From contig JAGTRJ010000023.1 of assembly GCA_018261755.1 (NCBI GenBank), positions 33,890 through 97,889 of the forward strand: 64,000 nt of DNA, written 5' to 3'. This document shows, piece after piece, positions 49,985 through 58,139 of the stretch. Source of the DNA: Burkholderiaceae bacterium. GTDB lineage: Bacteria > Pseudomonadota > Gammaproteobacteria > Burkholderiales > Burkholderiaceae_D. Position numbers and translations under genes: made by a program. The notes under the pieces are model-generated. The model had not been told where the DNA came from and searched no databases. It saw nothing but the letters and a program-made list of their open reading frames with translations. The number at the start of each line of letters is the position of its first letter. The stretch's first letter is position 1.

Positions 49985-51226
49985 ATGCCTAATTGGTTAC
50001 GCAAAGGCTGGATTGTCGTTTTTGCAGGTTTCTGCATCAATCTCACCTTTGGATGCCTGTATACGTGGAGTATTTTTTCCGCCAACCTGAGCAACGCTCA
50101 AGGCTGGACGGCATCGCAGGCGGCCATGCCCTACACGACGGCCATTGGCGTTTTTGCCCTCGTCATTTTGCTCGGCGGCAATTTGCAGGATCGGTTCGGG
50201 CCGAAGATTGTGACCATCTTCAGCGGTATCTTCATCGGTCTGGGGTTGATTGTCTGCGGCCTTTTCCCGACGCTGTATGGCATCGTGCTGGGTTTTGGCG
50301 TCATCACCGGTTCTGGCATCGGCCTGGGCTATGCCAGCGTGGCGCCGGCGGCCCTGAAGTGGTTCGAGCCAAACAAGAAGGGCATGATCGTCGGCATCGT
50401 GCTGACCGGCTTCGGCCTGGCGCCGCTGTATGTGGCGCCGCTGACCCGTCATCTGATTTCCGTCTACGGCATTTTCACCACGTTCAAGCTGCTGGGCATC
50501 CTGTTTGGCGTGACCGTGGTGCTGATGGCGCAATGCATGAACAATCCGCCGGAAACGGAATCTGCGAACGAAAAATACCAGAAGCTGCTGTCGCGGTATG
50601 TTGATACCCCCGGCGAGTACACCTGGAAAGCCATGGTGCGCACGAATGAATTCTACCTGCTGTGGGTGATGTATCTGTTTGGCGCCATGACCGGCCTGAT
50701 GCTGATGGGACACATGGCCAAGATCCTGCAGGTTCAAACCGGTTCGTCCGAAAACGTGGTGCTGATGGTGGCAGCATTTTCGATCAGCAATGCGCTGGGT
50801 CGCCCGACGGCTGGCTTCATTTCCGACAAGCTCGGCCGTGGACGCACCATGGCGGTGCTGTACATTGTTCAAGGCCTGACCTTGCTGATGCTCTCGCGGG
50901 CCAATACCTTCTTTGGCGTGTTTCTGGCCTCGATCATCATCACCTATTCCTATGGTGCGATGCTGACCGTATTTCCTTCCGCGATTGGTGACTTTTACGG
51001 CACGAAAAATCTCGGTTTCAATTATGCGCTTCTGTTCACCGCGTGGGGCGTGGCAGGCATCTTCGGTCCGCAGCTTGCAGGCTACCTGCTGGATGTGACC
51101 GGCGGCTACACCACCATCTTCTACATTTGCGCGGCCGCCAACATTGGCGCGGCGTTTATCGGCATTATCGTGAAATCGCCCAACCAGCGAAAGATGCGGG
51201 TGATTCAGCGAATGGCTTCTGCTTAA
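49985..51226 (+). CDS. OFA-family MFS antiporter (oxalate/formate antiporter-like)
   Basis: The 413-residue protein has 12 predicted helices and the OFA start GWIVVFAGFCINLTFGCLYTW. It resembles OxlT in length and layout. An arginine equivalent to OxlT Arg272 is present (SNALGRPTAG, residue 273). The helix-11 lysine (Lys355 in OxlT) has no counterpart: NYALLFTAWGVAGIF has Trp near residue 354. The substrate is therefore probably a monocarboxylate or other anion rather than oxalate. The gene has an AGGAG site and its own terminator, so it is a single-gene unit. Confidence 0.82.
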   Translation: MPNWLRKGWIVVFAGFCINLTFGCLYTWSIFSANLSNAQGWTASQAAMPYTTAIGVFALVILLGGNLQDRFGPKIVTIFSGIFIGLGLIVCGLFPTLYGIVLGFGVITGSGIGLGYASVAPAALKWFEPNKKGMIVGIVLTGFGLAPLYVAPLTRHLISVYGIFTTFKLLGILFGVTVVLMAQCMNNPPETESANEKYQKLLSRYVDTPGEYTWKAMVRTNEFYLLWVMYLFGAMTGLMLMGHMAKILQVQTGSSENVVLMVAAFSISNALGRPTAGFISDKLGRGRTMAVLYIVQGLTLLMLSRANTFFGVFLASIIITYSYGAMLTVFPSAIGDFYGTKNLGFNYALLFTAWGVAGIFGPQLAGYLLDVTGGYTTIFYICAAANIGAAFIGIIVKSPNQRKMRVIQRMASA

Positions 51227-51288
51227 TAAGGGGAAGAAGTGCTGAAAACGGAACACCGTTAAGGCACAAGTTGTCTGCTGCATTTTGA

Positions 51289-51339
51289 GCCGGATTTGCG
51301 CCATTGGGGTTTAGCGCAAATCCGGCATTTTTATTTTTG
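51289..51339 (+). terminator. Intrinsic terminator of the OFA transporter
   Basis: A perfect 13-bp stem (GCCGGATTTGCGC, 51289-51301, with 51314-51326) is followed by ATTTTTATTTTT. Confidence 0.9.
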
Positions 51340-51403
51340 CCGCCATCCTGCCGGATTAAGCCGTTGCCGCGCACGTTCGATCACCGCGGCGGACGCCAGC
51401 GCT

Positions 51404-52291
51404 TCATTCGAGCACGCCGCAGAATGCCCGGATGAGCGGCGATGTCGTACGCTGGTGCAACTGCATCAAAAATAGCGGGCGCTGCAGGGTCATTGCTGGC
51501 GGATAGGGCAGGGTCGCCAGTTCGCCTACTTGCAGCAGTTCGCGGATGACAGCCACCGGTAGCATGGCAACCCCAGCTCCGGCAGCGACCGCGCGGGCGA
51601 TACCTTCGTTGCTGCCGAATTCCAGTATCCGTCTGGGGCGAATATGGTGCTGCTGCATCAAGCGATCGTTGACCTCGCGCGTGCCTGAACCCGGTTCGCG
51701 CAGCAACCAGATTTCCGCCATCAAATCAGCGGAATCAATTGCCGGCTTGCGGGCCAGTGCGGAATCGGCTGCCGCCACAATCGCCAGTTCGTCGTTTCGC
51801 CACGGTGTTCGCATGATGCGGGGATCGTTGACCTCTCCTTCCACCAGCGCCAGATCAACCGCGCAATCGATCAGCGCCTGAGCGATGCTGTGCGTATTGC
51901 CGACCTGAATGCGCAAATCGATCGACGGAAATTGGCGGCTGAAACAGGCAACGTAAGCAGGGAGCCAATGGCCGGCAACGGTAAGGCTCGCGCCTACCGT
52001 CAGTCGCCCTTGCCGCAGGTCGATTCTCGCCTGCATGTCATCGAGGGCTGTGCGTTCCAGCGCGAAAATACCGCGCGCATGTTCAAACAATGCCATGCCG
52101 TTTTCAGTCAGGCGGATTCCCTTGCCGCTACCACCGCGCTCAACCAGAGTCAGCCCGAGCTGGTGTTCCAGTTCGCGCACCGCCTTTGAGGTGGCGGGCT
52201 GGCTGATGTACAACATCTGAGCGGCGCGAGAAAACCCCTGCTGTTCGACCACGGTGAAAAAGATGCGCAGCAGGTGCAGGTTGAGTCGCAT
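51404..52291 (-). CDS. LysR-type transcriptional regulator (YeiE-like)
   Basis: The 295-residue regulator has an N-terminal winged helix-turn-helix (LHLLRIFFTVVEQQGFSRAAQMLYISQ is split here as LHLLRIFFTVVE and FSRAAQMLYISQPATSKAV) and a LysR effector domain starting near residue 90. The ATG at 52291 (MRLNLHLL) is chosen over a TTG upstream. It is read divergently from a YeiH-type gene 96 bases away, the same pairing as yeiE/yeiH in enterics. By family precedent it likely controls that neighbour and itself. Confidence 0.85.
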   Translation of the reverse strand: MRLNLHLLRIFFTVVEQQGFSRAAQMLYISQPATSKAVRELEHQLGLTLVERGGSGKGIRLTENGMALFEHARGIFALERTALDDMQARIDLRQGRLTVGASLTVAGHWLPAYVACFSRQFPSIDLRIQVGNTHSIAQALIDCAVDLALVEGEVNDPRIMRTPWRNDELAIVAAADSALARKPAIDSADLMAEIWLLREPGSGTREVNDRLMQQHHIRPRRILEFGSNEGIARAVAAGAGVAMLPVAVIRELLQVGELATLPYPPAMTLQRPLFLMQLHQRTTSPLIRAFCGVLE

Positions 52292-52387
52292 GAGCAAAGA
52301 TTATGGATGCATGAGTAATATGAATTTGAATTATATAAGACCGCGGGTTAATCTGGTAACTGATTGATTCTGAATGGAAACGACGCG

Positions 52388-53473
52388 ATGAAACGAATGC
52401 TGACCAGATGGCTGGCCGCCGTTGACGCATGCCTCCGTGACCGGGCGTGGTGGTTTGGTCTGGTCTTGTCAGCCACGGTCGGTGCTGTGGGCATAGTCGC
52501 CGCCGGGTTTTCCTGCGCGCAGCGATTCGGGGTCAGCGCGCTGACGCTGGCGATAGTGCTGGGCATGGTGGCGGGCAACACCTTTTTCCCCGCGCTGGCG
52601 GCTCGTGCGGGCGCAGGCGTTGATTTCTCCAGGAACCGGCTGCTTCGGGCGGGCATCATCCTGTACGGCTTTCGCATCAGTTTTCAGCAAATCGCAGCCA
52701 TTGGCTGGGGCGGCATCGTGATTGATGCGCTGGTCGTCGGCATGACCTTCACGCTGGCGATGTGGATTGGCACACGCGTTCTAGATATGGATCGCCAACT
52801 GTGCATGCTGATCGGCTCCGGCGCGTCGATATGCGGCGCTGCTGCCATCATGGCGACCGAGCCTGTGGTCAAGGCTCCGCCGCACAAGGTTTCGGTCGCG
52901 GTGGCCACGGTGGTTGTCTTTGGCACGCTCGGCATGGTGCTTTATCCACTGCTCTATCCGTATCTCGGCCTGTCGGAAACCAGATTCGGGCTGTATGCCG
53001 GCTCGACCATCCATGAAGTGGCGCAGGTCGTGGTGGCCGGCAGGAGTGTCAGCGAAACGGCGGCGGACATGGCCGTGATCGAGAAAATGGTGCGGGTGAT
53101 GATGCTGGCGCCGTTTCTGATGATAATTTCCGCTCTGTTGCCTGTTTTGGGGCGTGGTGCAGACGAAGGCCGCCCAAGCGAAGCCGTCGGCAGGAAGCCT
53201 TCAATCGTCATCCCGTGGTTTGCGTTGCTGTTCATTGCAGCAAGCGCGGTCAATTCGATGTCGTTCTTGCCCGACAGCGCCGTCAGTGTGCTGGTTGAGG
53301 CTGATAACCTGCTGCTGGCAACCGCAATGGCCGCGCTCGGCCTGCGTACGCATGTCAGCGCGATCCGTCAGGCGGGCAGCAAGCCGCTGTTGCTGGCGCT
53401 GATCCTGTTTGTCTTTCTGCTGGCGGGGGGCTATGCGATTAACCGGATAGTCATGCATGGGCTGGCGGGGTGA
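52388..53473 (+). CDS. YeiH/UPF0324 family putative sulfate/sulfite exporter
   Basis: This 361-residue membrane protein has about ten helices. Family motifs are GIILYGFRISFQQIAAIG, GSGASICGAAAIMATEPVV and GSTIHEVAQVVVAG. The ATG at 52388 is chosen. Members are annotated as sulfate exporters on limited evidence; transport direction and substrate are not proven. The reading frame stays open for 67 codons past its stop. Confidence 0.85.
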   Translation: MKRMLTRWLAAVDACLRDRAWWFGLVLSATVGAVGIVAAGFSCAQRFGVSALTLAIVLGMVAGNTFFPALAARAGAGVDFSRNRLLRAGIILYGFRISFQQIAAIGWGGIVIDALVVGMTFTLAMWIGTRVLDMDRQLCMLIGSGASICGAAAIMATEPVVKAPPHKVSVAVATVVVFGTLGMVLYPLLYPYLGLSETRFGLYAGSTIHEVAQVVVAGRSVSETAADMAVIEKMVRVMMLAPFLMIISALLPVLGRGADEGRPSEAVGRKPSIVIPWFALLFIAASAVNSMSFLPDSAVSVLVEADNLLLATAMAALGLRTHVSAIRQAGSKPLLLALILFVFLLAGGYAINRIVMHGLAG

Positions 53474-53701
53474 GGCCGAGGCTTTCCGGATTGCACCAGC
53501 GATTTTGGTGGGTGTCTGAACTGCGGTGGCAGCACAGCAGAAAGCACAAACCAACCTGACGCAGGCCCCCCCATTCCCGATGCCAGCATACATCCGATGC
53601 CAACGGACTCGTACCGTGCAGAACTGGTCAAGAAGTTGAGTCCTGAAATGGTGAACAAATTGAAGGCGCTGTATTGATGCGATAGTTGGACAGTCATAAC
53701 A

Positions 53702-53724
53702 AAAGCCCGCGTCAAGCGGGCTTT
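53702..53724. terminator. Bidirectional terminator-like hairpin in R1
   Basis: AAAGCCCGC and GCGGGCTTT surround a 5-base loop, with A and T tracts at either side. Confidence 0.6.
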
Positions 53725-53791
53725 CCGTTGCGCCATGTCAAACCGCTGATTCGCTGGCGCGCTAACATAATTACGTAATCCTGCGATCTTT

Positions 53792-53820
53792 GCCCGCTGC
53801 TGAAAGGTAGCGGGCTTTTT
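53792..53820 (+). terminator. Intrinsic terminator in R1
   Basis: GCCCGCT (53792-53798) pairs with AGCGGGC (53809-53815), followed by TTTTT. Confidence 0.75.
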
Positions 53821-54045
53821 ACTTCTGAATTTCGATTCTGAGTTTGCCTCCAGATATCAAGTGCGTTCAAGATTTCTCGCCGCAGAAAAACAATTCAATG
53901 GATATAACCGCGGATGTTCTTGGAGCTTGTGGCGAAAGCGTGGTATTTCAGGTGCTAAAATAAACAGATGGCAAGGTGGTCGAGGCAAAACTATTCAAGC
54001 CAGTCCCTTTTATAAATTCAAGCCGATTCCACTGAAACAGACGAC

Positions 54046-54720
54046 ATGTCATCAAACATGCCCCACGCTGTCCCAAAGTCAGCCCGCCGCAATAAATCAA
54101 CAGCCGCTCCAGATTACTTTCAGGCCAGCATGACGTTCATCGGTCTTGCGGTTTGCTTGGCAATATTTCTCGCCGTCGAACGCCTGATTACCCCGATCTA
54201 CGACTTTGGTACATCGCTTGATGCCAGCATTCCCCTGATTCCATGGTCTTATGTGATCTATGTATCCTTTTTCCCGTTTGTCGTTGTACTTTCAGCCTAT
54301 ACGCCACGGGATCGCTTCAAGACATTCATGCTTGCTGCCGGCCTGAGTTTCATCGGCGCGATGGTATGTTTTTTCCTCTTTCCCGAAACTTTGCCGCGGC
54401 CCGACCTGTCTGTGATTGAAAATGAATTTCTGCGTCAGCGATTCACCCACATGTGGACTGTCGATCTGGCATGCAATGGTTTTCCAAGCTTGCATGTAGT
54501 GGTAACCTGTCTGGCCTGCCACATCATGGCAAATGCAGGGTGCCGTCGAATCGCCTGGACCTTTGGCGTGCTGGTCATAATCTCAACTTTAACCGTCAAG
54601 CAACACACGCTGGCAGATGTCGCCGGTGGCGTGCTGTTGGCGAGCATGGCCTGCATCCTGGCGGAAAAATTACTGAGTTCGCCCAGAGTGTCCGCTCAAC
54701 CGAATGTCTTAATCGAATAA
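54046..54720 (+). CDS. PAP2-superfamily membrane phosphatase
   Basis: The 224-residue protein has about six helices. Second and third PAP2 motifs are visible: NGFPSLHVVVTC (Ser-His) and STLTVKQHTLADVAGG (His-Asp). The first motif is weaker (FPETLPRP). Such enzymes dephosphorylate lipid phosphates at the membrane, or transfer head groups as in inositol-phosphoceramide synthases. It lies between direct repeats R1 and R2 and has lower GC than the core genes around it, consistent with acquisition. A second ATG at 54058 is possible. Confidence 0.75.
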   Translation: MSSNMPHAVPKSARRNKSTAAPDYFQASMTFIGLAVCLAIFLAVERLITPIYDFGTSLDASIPLIPWSYVIYVSFFPFVVVLSAYTPRDRFKTFMLAAGLSFIGAMVCFFLFPETLPRPDLSVIENEFLRQRFTHMWTVDLACNGFPSLHVVVTCLACHIMANAGCRRIAWTFGVLVIISTLTVKQHTLADVAGGVLLASMACILAEKLLSSPRVSAQPNVLIE

Positions 54721-54793
54721 TTTCCCTGGTTTGCGGTGATGATTTGCCGCCAGCAAGGATAGCGCTTTGCTTTCGGCAAGTTGTCATGCGTTC

Positions 54794-54947
54794 TTGATGC
54801 GATGATGAGCTAGACGGCTGTAACAAAAATCCGTTTCGACGGGCTTTCCGTTGCGCCATGTCAAACCTCTGATCCACTGGTTCGCTAACATAGACACGTA
54901 AACCTGCGATCTTTGCCCGCTGCCGAAAGGTGGCGGGCTTTTTACTT
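54794..54947. repeat. Direct repeat R2 (~154 bp) downstream of PAP2 gene
   Basis: Same order and strand as R1, about 80% identical by eye. The first hairpin has decayed (AAATCCGTTTCGACGGGCTT), while the second terminator hairpin (54915-54943) is kept with compensating loop changes. Confidence 0.88.
54915..54943 (+). terminator. Intrinsic terminator in R2, downstream of PAP2 gene
   Basis: GCCCGC (54915-54920) pairs with GCGGGC (54933-54938), followed by TTTTT. Confidence 0.75.
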
Positions 54948-55076
54948 TTCAATCAAGCCTTCTTCATTCCTTGTAAATTATCGCGCGGTTCTGATGGGAA
55001 ACCCAAAGGTAAACCCCAAACGCAAGCAGCATGTCTCGGCAACCATTGGTAGTGGCATAAAGGTGGTTTGCCCCCA

Positions 55077-55223
55077 ATGCTGCTGTCGCAGAGGCTGGAT
55101 TCGCTGGATATTCCGGGCATCGCCGCAGCAATTGAAGCGAAATATGGCGTCAGCCTGTCGGCTGTGCAGTCACCGCAACTGAAATCGATCGACGATCTGG
55201 CGGCATTCCTCTGCAAGAAATAA
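55077..55223 (+). pseudogene. Acyl carrier protein-like remnant
   Basis: The 48 codons ending at 55223 read like the second half of an acyl carrier protein: LDSLDIPGIAAAIEAKYG holds the DSL site that receives phosphopantetheine, and LKSIDDLAAFL is the closing helix. The first ~35 residues of an ACP are absent, no start codon with a ribosome site is suitably placed, and an in-frame stop lies at 55050. It is probably a decayed fragment; a small functional protein is less likely. Confidence 0.6.
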
Positions 55224-55246
55224 GCACCCCGCAGTGCATCTGCCAC

Positions 55247-56275
55247 TCACTTGCCGCAGACTTGCCGATAATCCGCCTTGGCGGTTTCCAGTAGCGAAAT
55301 CGCCTCGTCGGAGTAAATCTGAATCGCCTCAAAATCCGGTGCCTCGTGCAGCTTTTGCATCAGCAAGCCATCGTCGCCGAACCAGTGCGGCAGATAGCCG
55401 CCGAGAAAATAGCCCCTGTTTCGTAGCTGCGCGACAGCATCACCAATGGCCGGATCGGTCAGTTTCAGGAACCATTGCCTCACCGCTGGTTGCCACCCAT
55501 CGGCTTCAGTTTCGGCAGCCGCCAGCCGTTCGCCAAAATCTGCGCCTATTGCCGCCACATTCACGCGCAGCACGCCGGTATCGGGAATGATGATGCTGTC
55601 CAACTGGCTTTCCCCCGCAGCATTGGATATTGTCGCGGCAGGCTGCAAGCTGCGCACCAGCCCGGTGCGGGCAATGATCGGCGGCAGGATATCGGCATAA
55701 ACTGGCGGCAGGTAGAGCGTCTGCGGCTGATCGTGGTCGATGCGGAACGACATCACGCAAGTCACCCTGCGGCTGGCGCTCAGCTCCTTGGTATACATCG
55801 ACTCAGGCGTCAGCGACAGTTCGATGGCCGTTTCTTTCGCCCCCATCAACCAGCTGACTTTTTGCGACGCCGTGTGGTTGGTCACGGCCTCGCCAAAGAG
55901 TCCGTCGAGTCCACTGGTCGTTATCAGCTCACCGGACATGTATTTCGTCATGCGAAATGCCGCTTTGGTCGTGCGGTAGTTCGCCGCCACCATGTACAGC
56001 CCAAACTCAAACAGATTCCAGTTCGGCGGCGCGCTGCGGTAAATTGCGCCGCAGGCGATGATGTCGCCAACCGCCGTGCGGCACACAACCAGATACAAAT
56101 CCCTTTTCTGACAGGCTTCAACGATCTTTTCCGGGTAATAGTAGAGATCGAATGGGTAACTCGGCCCATATACCGCCAAAAACAGGTTTGCTACGCCCGG
56201 CGCATCTTCCGGCCTGAAAGCATCGACCACGAAATTCTGCCCGGCCGTTAACGCTCTTTCCTGCGTGATTTTCAT
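55247..56275 (-). CDS. GNAT-like acyltransferase, function unknown
   Basis: The 342-residue protein has an N-terminal GNAT-type fold (about residues 17-150: VDAFRPEDAPGVANLFLAVYG, LYLVVCRTAVGDIIACGAIY). The C-terminal half could be a second degenerate domain (RNRGYFLGGYLPHWFGDDGL). I do not recognise a specific family. AAAGGA precedes the ATG. It converges on the ACP remnant, and acyl-ACP is a donor for some GNAT enzymes, so the two may once have worked together; that is inference. Confidence 0.6.
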   Translation of the reverse strand: MKITQERALTAGQNFVVDAFRPEDAPGVANLFLAVYGPSYPFDLYYYPEKIVEACQKRDLYLVVCRTAVGDIIACGAIYRSAPPNWNLFEFGLYMVAANYRTTKAAFRMTKYMSGELITTSGLDGLFGEAVTNHTASQKVSWLMGAKETAIELSLTPESMYTKELSASRRVTCVMSFRIDHDQPQTLYLPPVYADILPPIIARTGLVRSLQPAATISNAAGESQLDSIIIPDTGVLRVNVAAIGADFGERLAAAETEADGWQPAVRQWFLKLTDPAIGDAVAQLRNRGYFLGGYLPHWFGDDGLLMQKLHEAPDFEAIQIYSDEAISLLETAKADYRQVCGK

Positions 56276-56399
56276 GCAAAATCCTTTTGATTACGCCCTA
56301 GCATTATCCACAACAGCATCGCATCTGCCAGCGCCATGCCGTCGAGGAATAATAGGGAATAGTAGAGGATAGACCACAATCTTCCCACTATAAAGAAAA

Positions 56400-56430
56400 A
56401 AGAACTGGCTTGCGCCCAGTTCCCTTTCCG
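56400..56430 (-). terminator. Duplicate of the yjdM terminator
   Basis: GAACTGG and CCCAGTTC arms with flanking A and T tracts match the hairpin after intact yjdM at 59467, supporting the remnant call next to it. Confidence 0.6.
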
Positions 56431-56433
56431 CAG

Positions 56434-56525
56434 CAAGCCTTCATCACAAACTCCGACTTCAGCTTCATCGGCCCGATGCCGTCGATGTCGTGATTTTCAT
56501 CGACCACGCGAATGCGTGACGTGTG
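56434..56525 (-). pseudogene. 3' remnant of a second yjdM/phnA-like gene
   Basis: On the minus strand it reads [20 protein letters not shown] then SEFVMKA, matching the end of YjdM ([12 protein letters not shown], then [15 protein letters not shown]). Compared with intact yjdM it has a 12-base in-frame deletion, and its stop codon TGA has become TGC. The match stops abruptly at a REP-like motif near 56521. Confidence 0.75.
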
Positions 56526-56594
56526 GCCTGTTCCCTATTACTCCTATGGGGCATTACATGACCATTTGCGCTGGCGGCAAGCTAGAATGCGCGG

Positions 56595-57143
56595 ATGGAT
56601 TACCCAGACAGCAGAGGGAAAATGCTGATTCTCAAATGTACCAAAAAGGTTCAGGCATATCTTGGCTTGACAGCGAGCGATTTGCTGCCTGATAGTGCCA
56701 TTTCTCGCGAGGCGGTGCTGGGGGCGTGGTACGTCAACCAGTTCAGGATTGGCCGTCGCAGCGCTTTTATCTTCATGAGCGAGCGCACATTGCTGTCATT
56801 CATCCTGTTTGACGTAAAAAAGTCGAACTCGAAGAAGGCGCTGTTTCCAGAAATATGCCTGGCGGGAATTGTGCAGCTTTTGAAGTTTTTGCAAACGCCC
56901 TTGCCGTTGATCGGCAAAGTGATTGAAGACAGTTTCAATACCGGTTACGCGAACACCGATAGTCGCAGCGCCCTTGGCAATCTGAACGATCTTGCGTTTT
57001 TGTACCAGCATTTCGTCATGGCCGAAGGTGGTTTGGAACACTGCAATTTGACCGAGATTATTTTGCGGGTTAACCGCACGCCGCGGAGAAATCTTGGTGG
57101 GAGTAATTCAACCGACATCACCCGGGAAATGCTTGGGGGTTGA
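56595..57143 (+). CDS. DUF6933-like protein, function unknown
   Basis: The 182-residue protein begins LILKCTKKVQAYLGL and has WYVNQFRIGRRSAFIFMSERTLLS, resembling the DUF6933 group. The identification is from memory and tentative. An ATG at 56622, after AGAGGG, is an alternative start and would match the usual domain start. It lies in accessory DNA just before the AT-rich lipoprotein cluster. Confidence 0.6.
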   Translation: MDYPDSRGKMLILKCTKKVQAYLGLTASDLLPDSAISREAVLGAWYVNQFRIGRRSAFIFMSERTLLSFILFDVKKSNSKKALFPEICLAGIVQLLKFLQTPLPLIGKVIEDSFNTGYANTDSRSALGNLNDLAFLYQHFVMAEGGLEHCNLTEIILRVNRTPRRNLGGSNSTDITREMLGG

Positions 57144-57263
57144 TGTGGAAAACGTGGTCTGTCGCCTATTGCACCCTATTGCATTGTTGTCGCCGAGAAT
57201 TTTCATGATTTGTGACAATACTTCCGGAAAATTTAGTATTTCATCTAGATGAGTTCAGCAGGG

Positions 57264-58016
57264 TTATTTGTACTCATAAACAATTTCACCATTCTTGTTA
57301 TTGAATATTACTGCACAAGTCGTTTCCATAACAGCCACATGCTTTCCGTTGTTAGTTGTTACCCTGTATGGAGGAATTAATCTTCCGATCATTGCAGAAG
57401 ACAAATTTCCCTTTAACTTTTTTGCATCATCCACTGACATTTTTATACCTACAATATTATTACCAACAAGTTCAGGAAAATGAAGAGATCGGTGTTTAAT
57501 ATTTGTGATATACAAAGCAGAGATATCCTTATCTCCTGTAATTTTGATCATTAAGTCGAATTTTCGTGAATCTTTGGAATCCAAATAAACTGGGAGATTG
57601 TTACTAGGAAAAGCTTCTTTGAGTGTGAGCATTCCATTATCGGCATCATATTCTTGACGCAACGAATAACTCCTTGTTATTTTTATAAATCCATTGTACC
57701 CAGTGGAAATTCTTTCTTTCTCTTCGCGTTCTTCTGCATTTTTTGTCTCAATTAACGCCCTTTCCCTGAATTTCTCGGTTGTCTCATACTCACTTTTTTC
57801 TGGGGGCTGCGATTGCACGGGAATATTTTGAATGTCCTTGACCTCATCTATTTGCTTCGCGCCTTGCAACGCAACACTGCACGGAGTGTTTCTATCAAAC
57901 GGCAAATATTGTGGCGTTTCCTTGATCTTCACCGAAGCTGATTCATTCTTGCTTGTACATCCAGCCAATGACAATAAAATTACAAATAATAGGCTTTGGG
58001 GTATTTTATTAAACAT
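57264..58016 (-). CDS. Lipoprotein of unknown function, paralogue 1
   Basis: The 250-residue protein has a lipoprotein signal (MFNKIPQSLLFVILLSLAGC). It is closely related to the next gene: both share PQYLxFD, PCS-A-QGAK, ETTE-F--R, GY-GFIK, LIPPYR and an end with a conserved Cys and VIYEYK-like residues (IVYEYK here). It is charged and has no recognisable enzyme motif. The DNA is strongly AT-rich compared with the core genes, suggesting transfer from another source. Probably in the outer membrane or periplasm. Confidence 0.75.
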   Translation of the reverse strand: MFNKIPQSLLFVILLSLAGCTSKNESASVKIKETPQYLPFDRNTPCSVALQGAKQIDEVKDIQNIPVQSQPPEKSEYETTEKFRERALIETKNAEEREEKERISTGYNGFIKITRSYSLRQEYDADNGMLTLKEAFPSNNLPVYLDSKDSRKFDLMIKITGDKDISALYITNIKHRSLHFPELVGNNIVGIKMSVDDAKKLKGNLSSAMIGRLIPPYRVTTNNGKHVAVMETTCAVIFNNKNGEIVYEYK

Positions 58017-58139
58017 GACTTCCGTTTATTAAAAATTAAAATCTGGAACATAAAATCGGAACAAACGGGGACAGACCATGATTCCCCCTTGGTTCTGCCG
58101 ATTCTGTTGCTCGCTTGACACCCGACACTAATGGGTGTC

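Larger units (their letters stand above)
53674..53825. repeat. Direct repeat R1 (~152 bp) upstream of PAP2 gene
   Basis: It begins TTGATGCGAT and ends GGGCTTTTTACTT. It shares long identical blocks with R2 at 54794, for example GGGCTTTCCGTTGCGCCATG and CCTGCGATCTTTGCCCGCTG. It contains two hairpins (53702-53724 and 53792-53820), the second a good intrinsic terminator. Confidence 0.88.
53474..54045. other. Intergenic region after YeiH-like gene
   Basis: This 572-base gap holds a short open frame (ATG 53597 to 53677, 26 residues ending NKLKALY) without a ribosome site, then direct repeat R1, then AT-rich DNA before the PAP2 gene. No convincing gene was seen. Confidence 0.6.
54721..55076. other. 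Intergenic region PAP2 to ACP remnant
   Basis: This 356-base gap holds direct repeat R2 and about 130 bases of unassigned sequence. No gene is supported. Confidence 0.6.
56276..56594. other. Intergenic region with yjdM remnant and REP-like motifs
   Basis: This 319-base gap contains two copies of an AATAGGGAA...GACCACA motif in opposite orientation (near 56350 and 56520), a hairpin and a decayed 3' part of a yjdM gene. Confidence 0.6.

Noticed and set aside
53474..53677. Open frame continuing 67 codons past the YeiH-like stop, or a 26-residue ORF from 53597
   Set aside because: No ribosome site, no recognised sequence, and no sign of programmed read-through; probably chance or a remnant.
54913..55182. 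Possible small Cys-containing protein overlapping the ACP fragment
   Set aside because: It overlaps the R2 terminator and lies in a different frame from the ACP-like sequence, which is the better match.
56280..56340. A further repeat-family copy in the accessory region
   Set aside because: No GGGCCACA or AGTATATTTTT boxes were found there.
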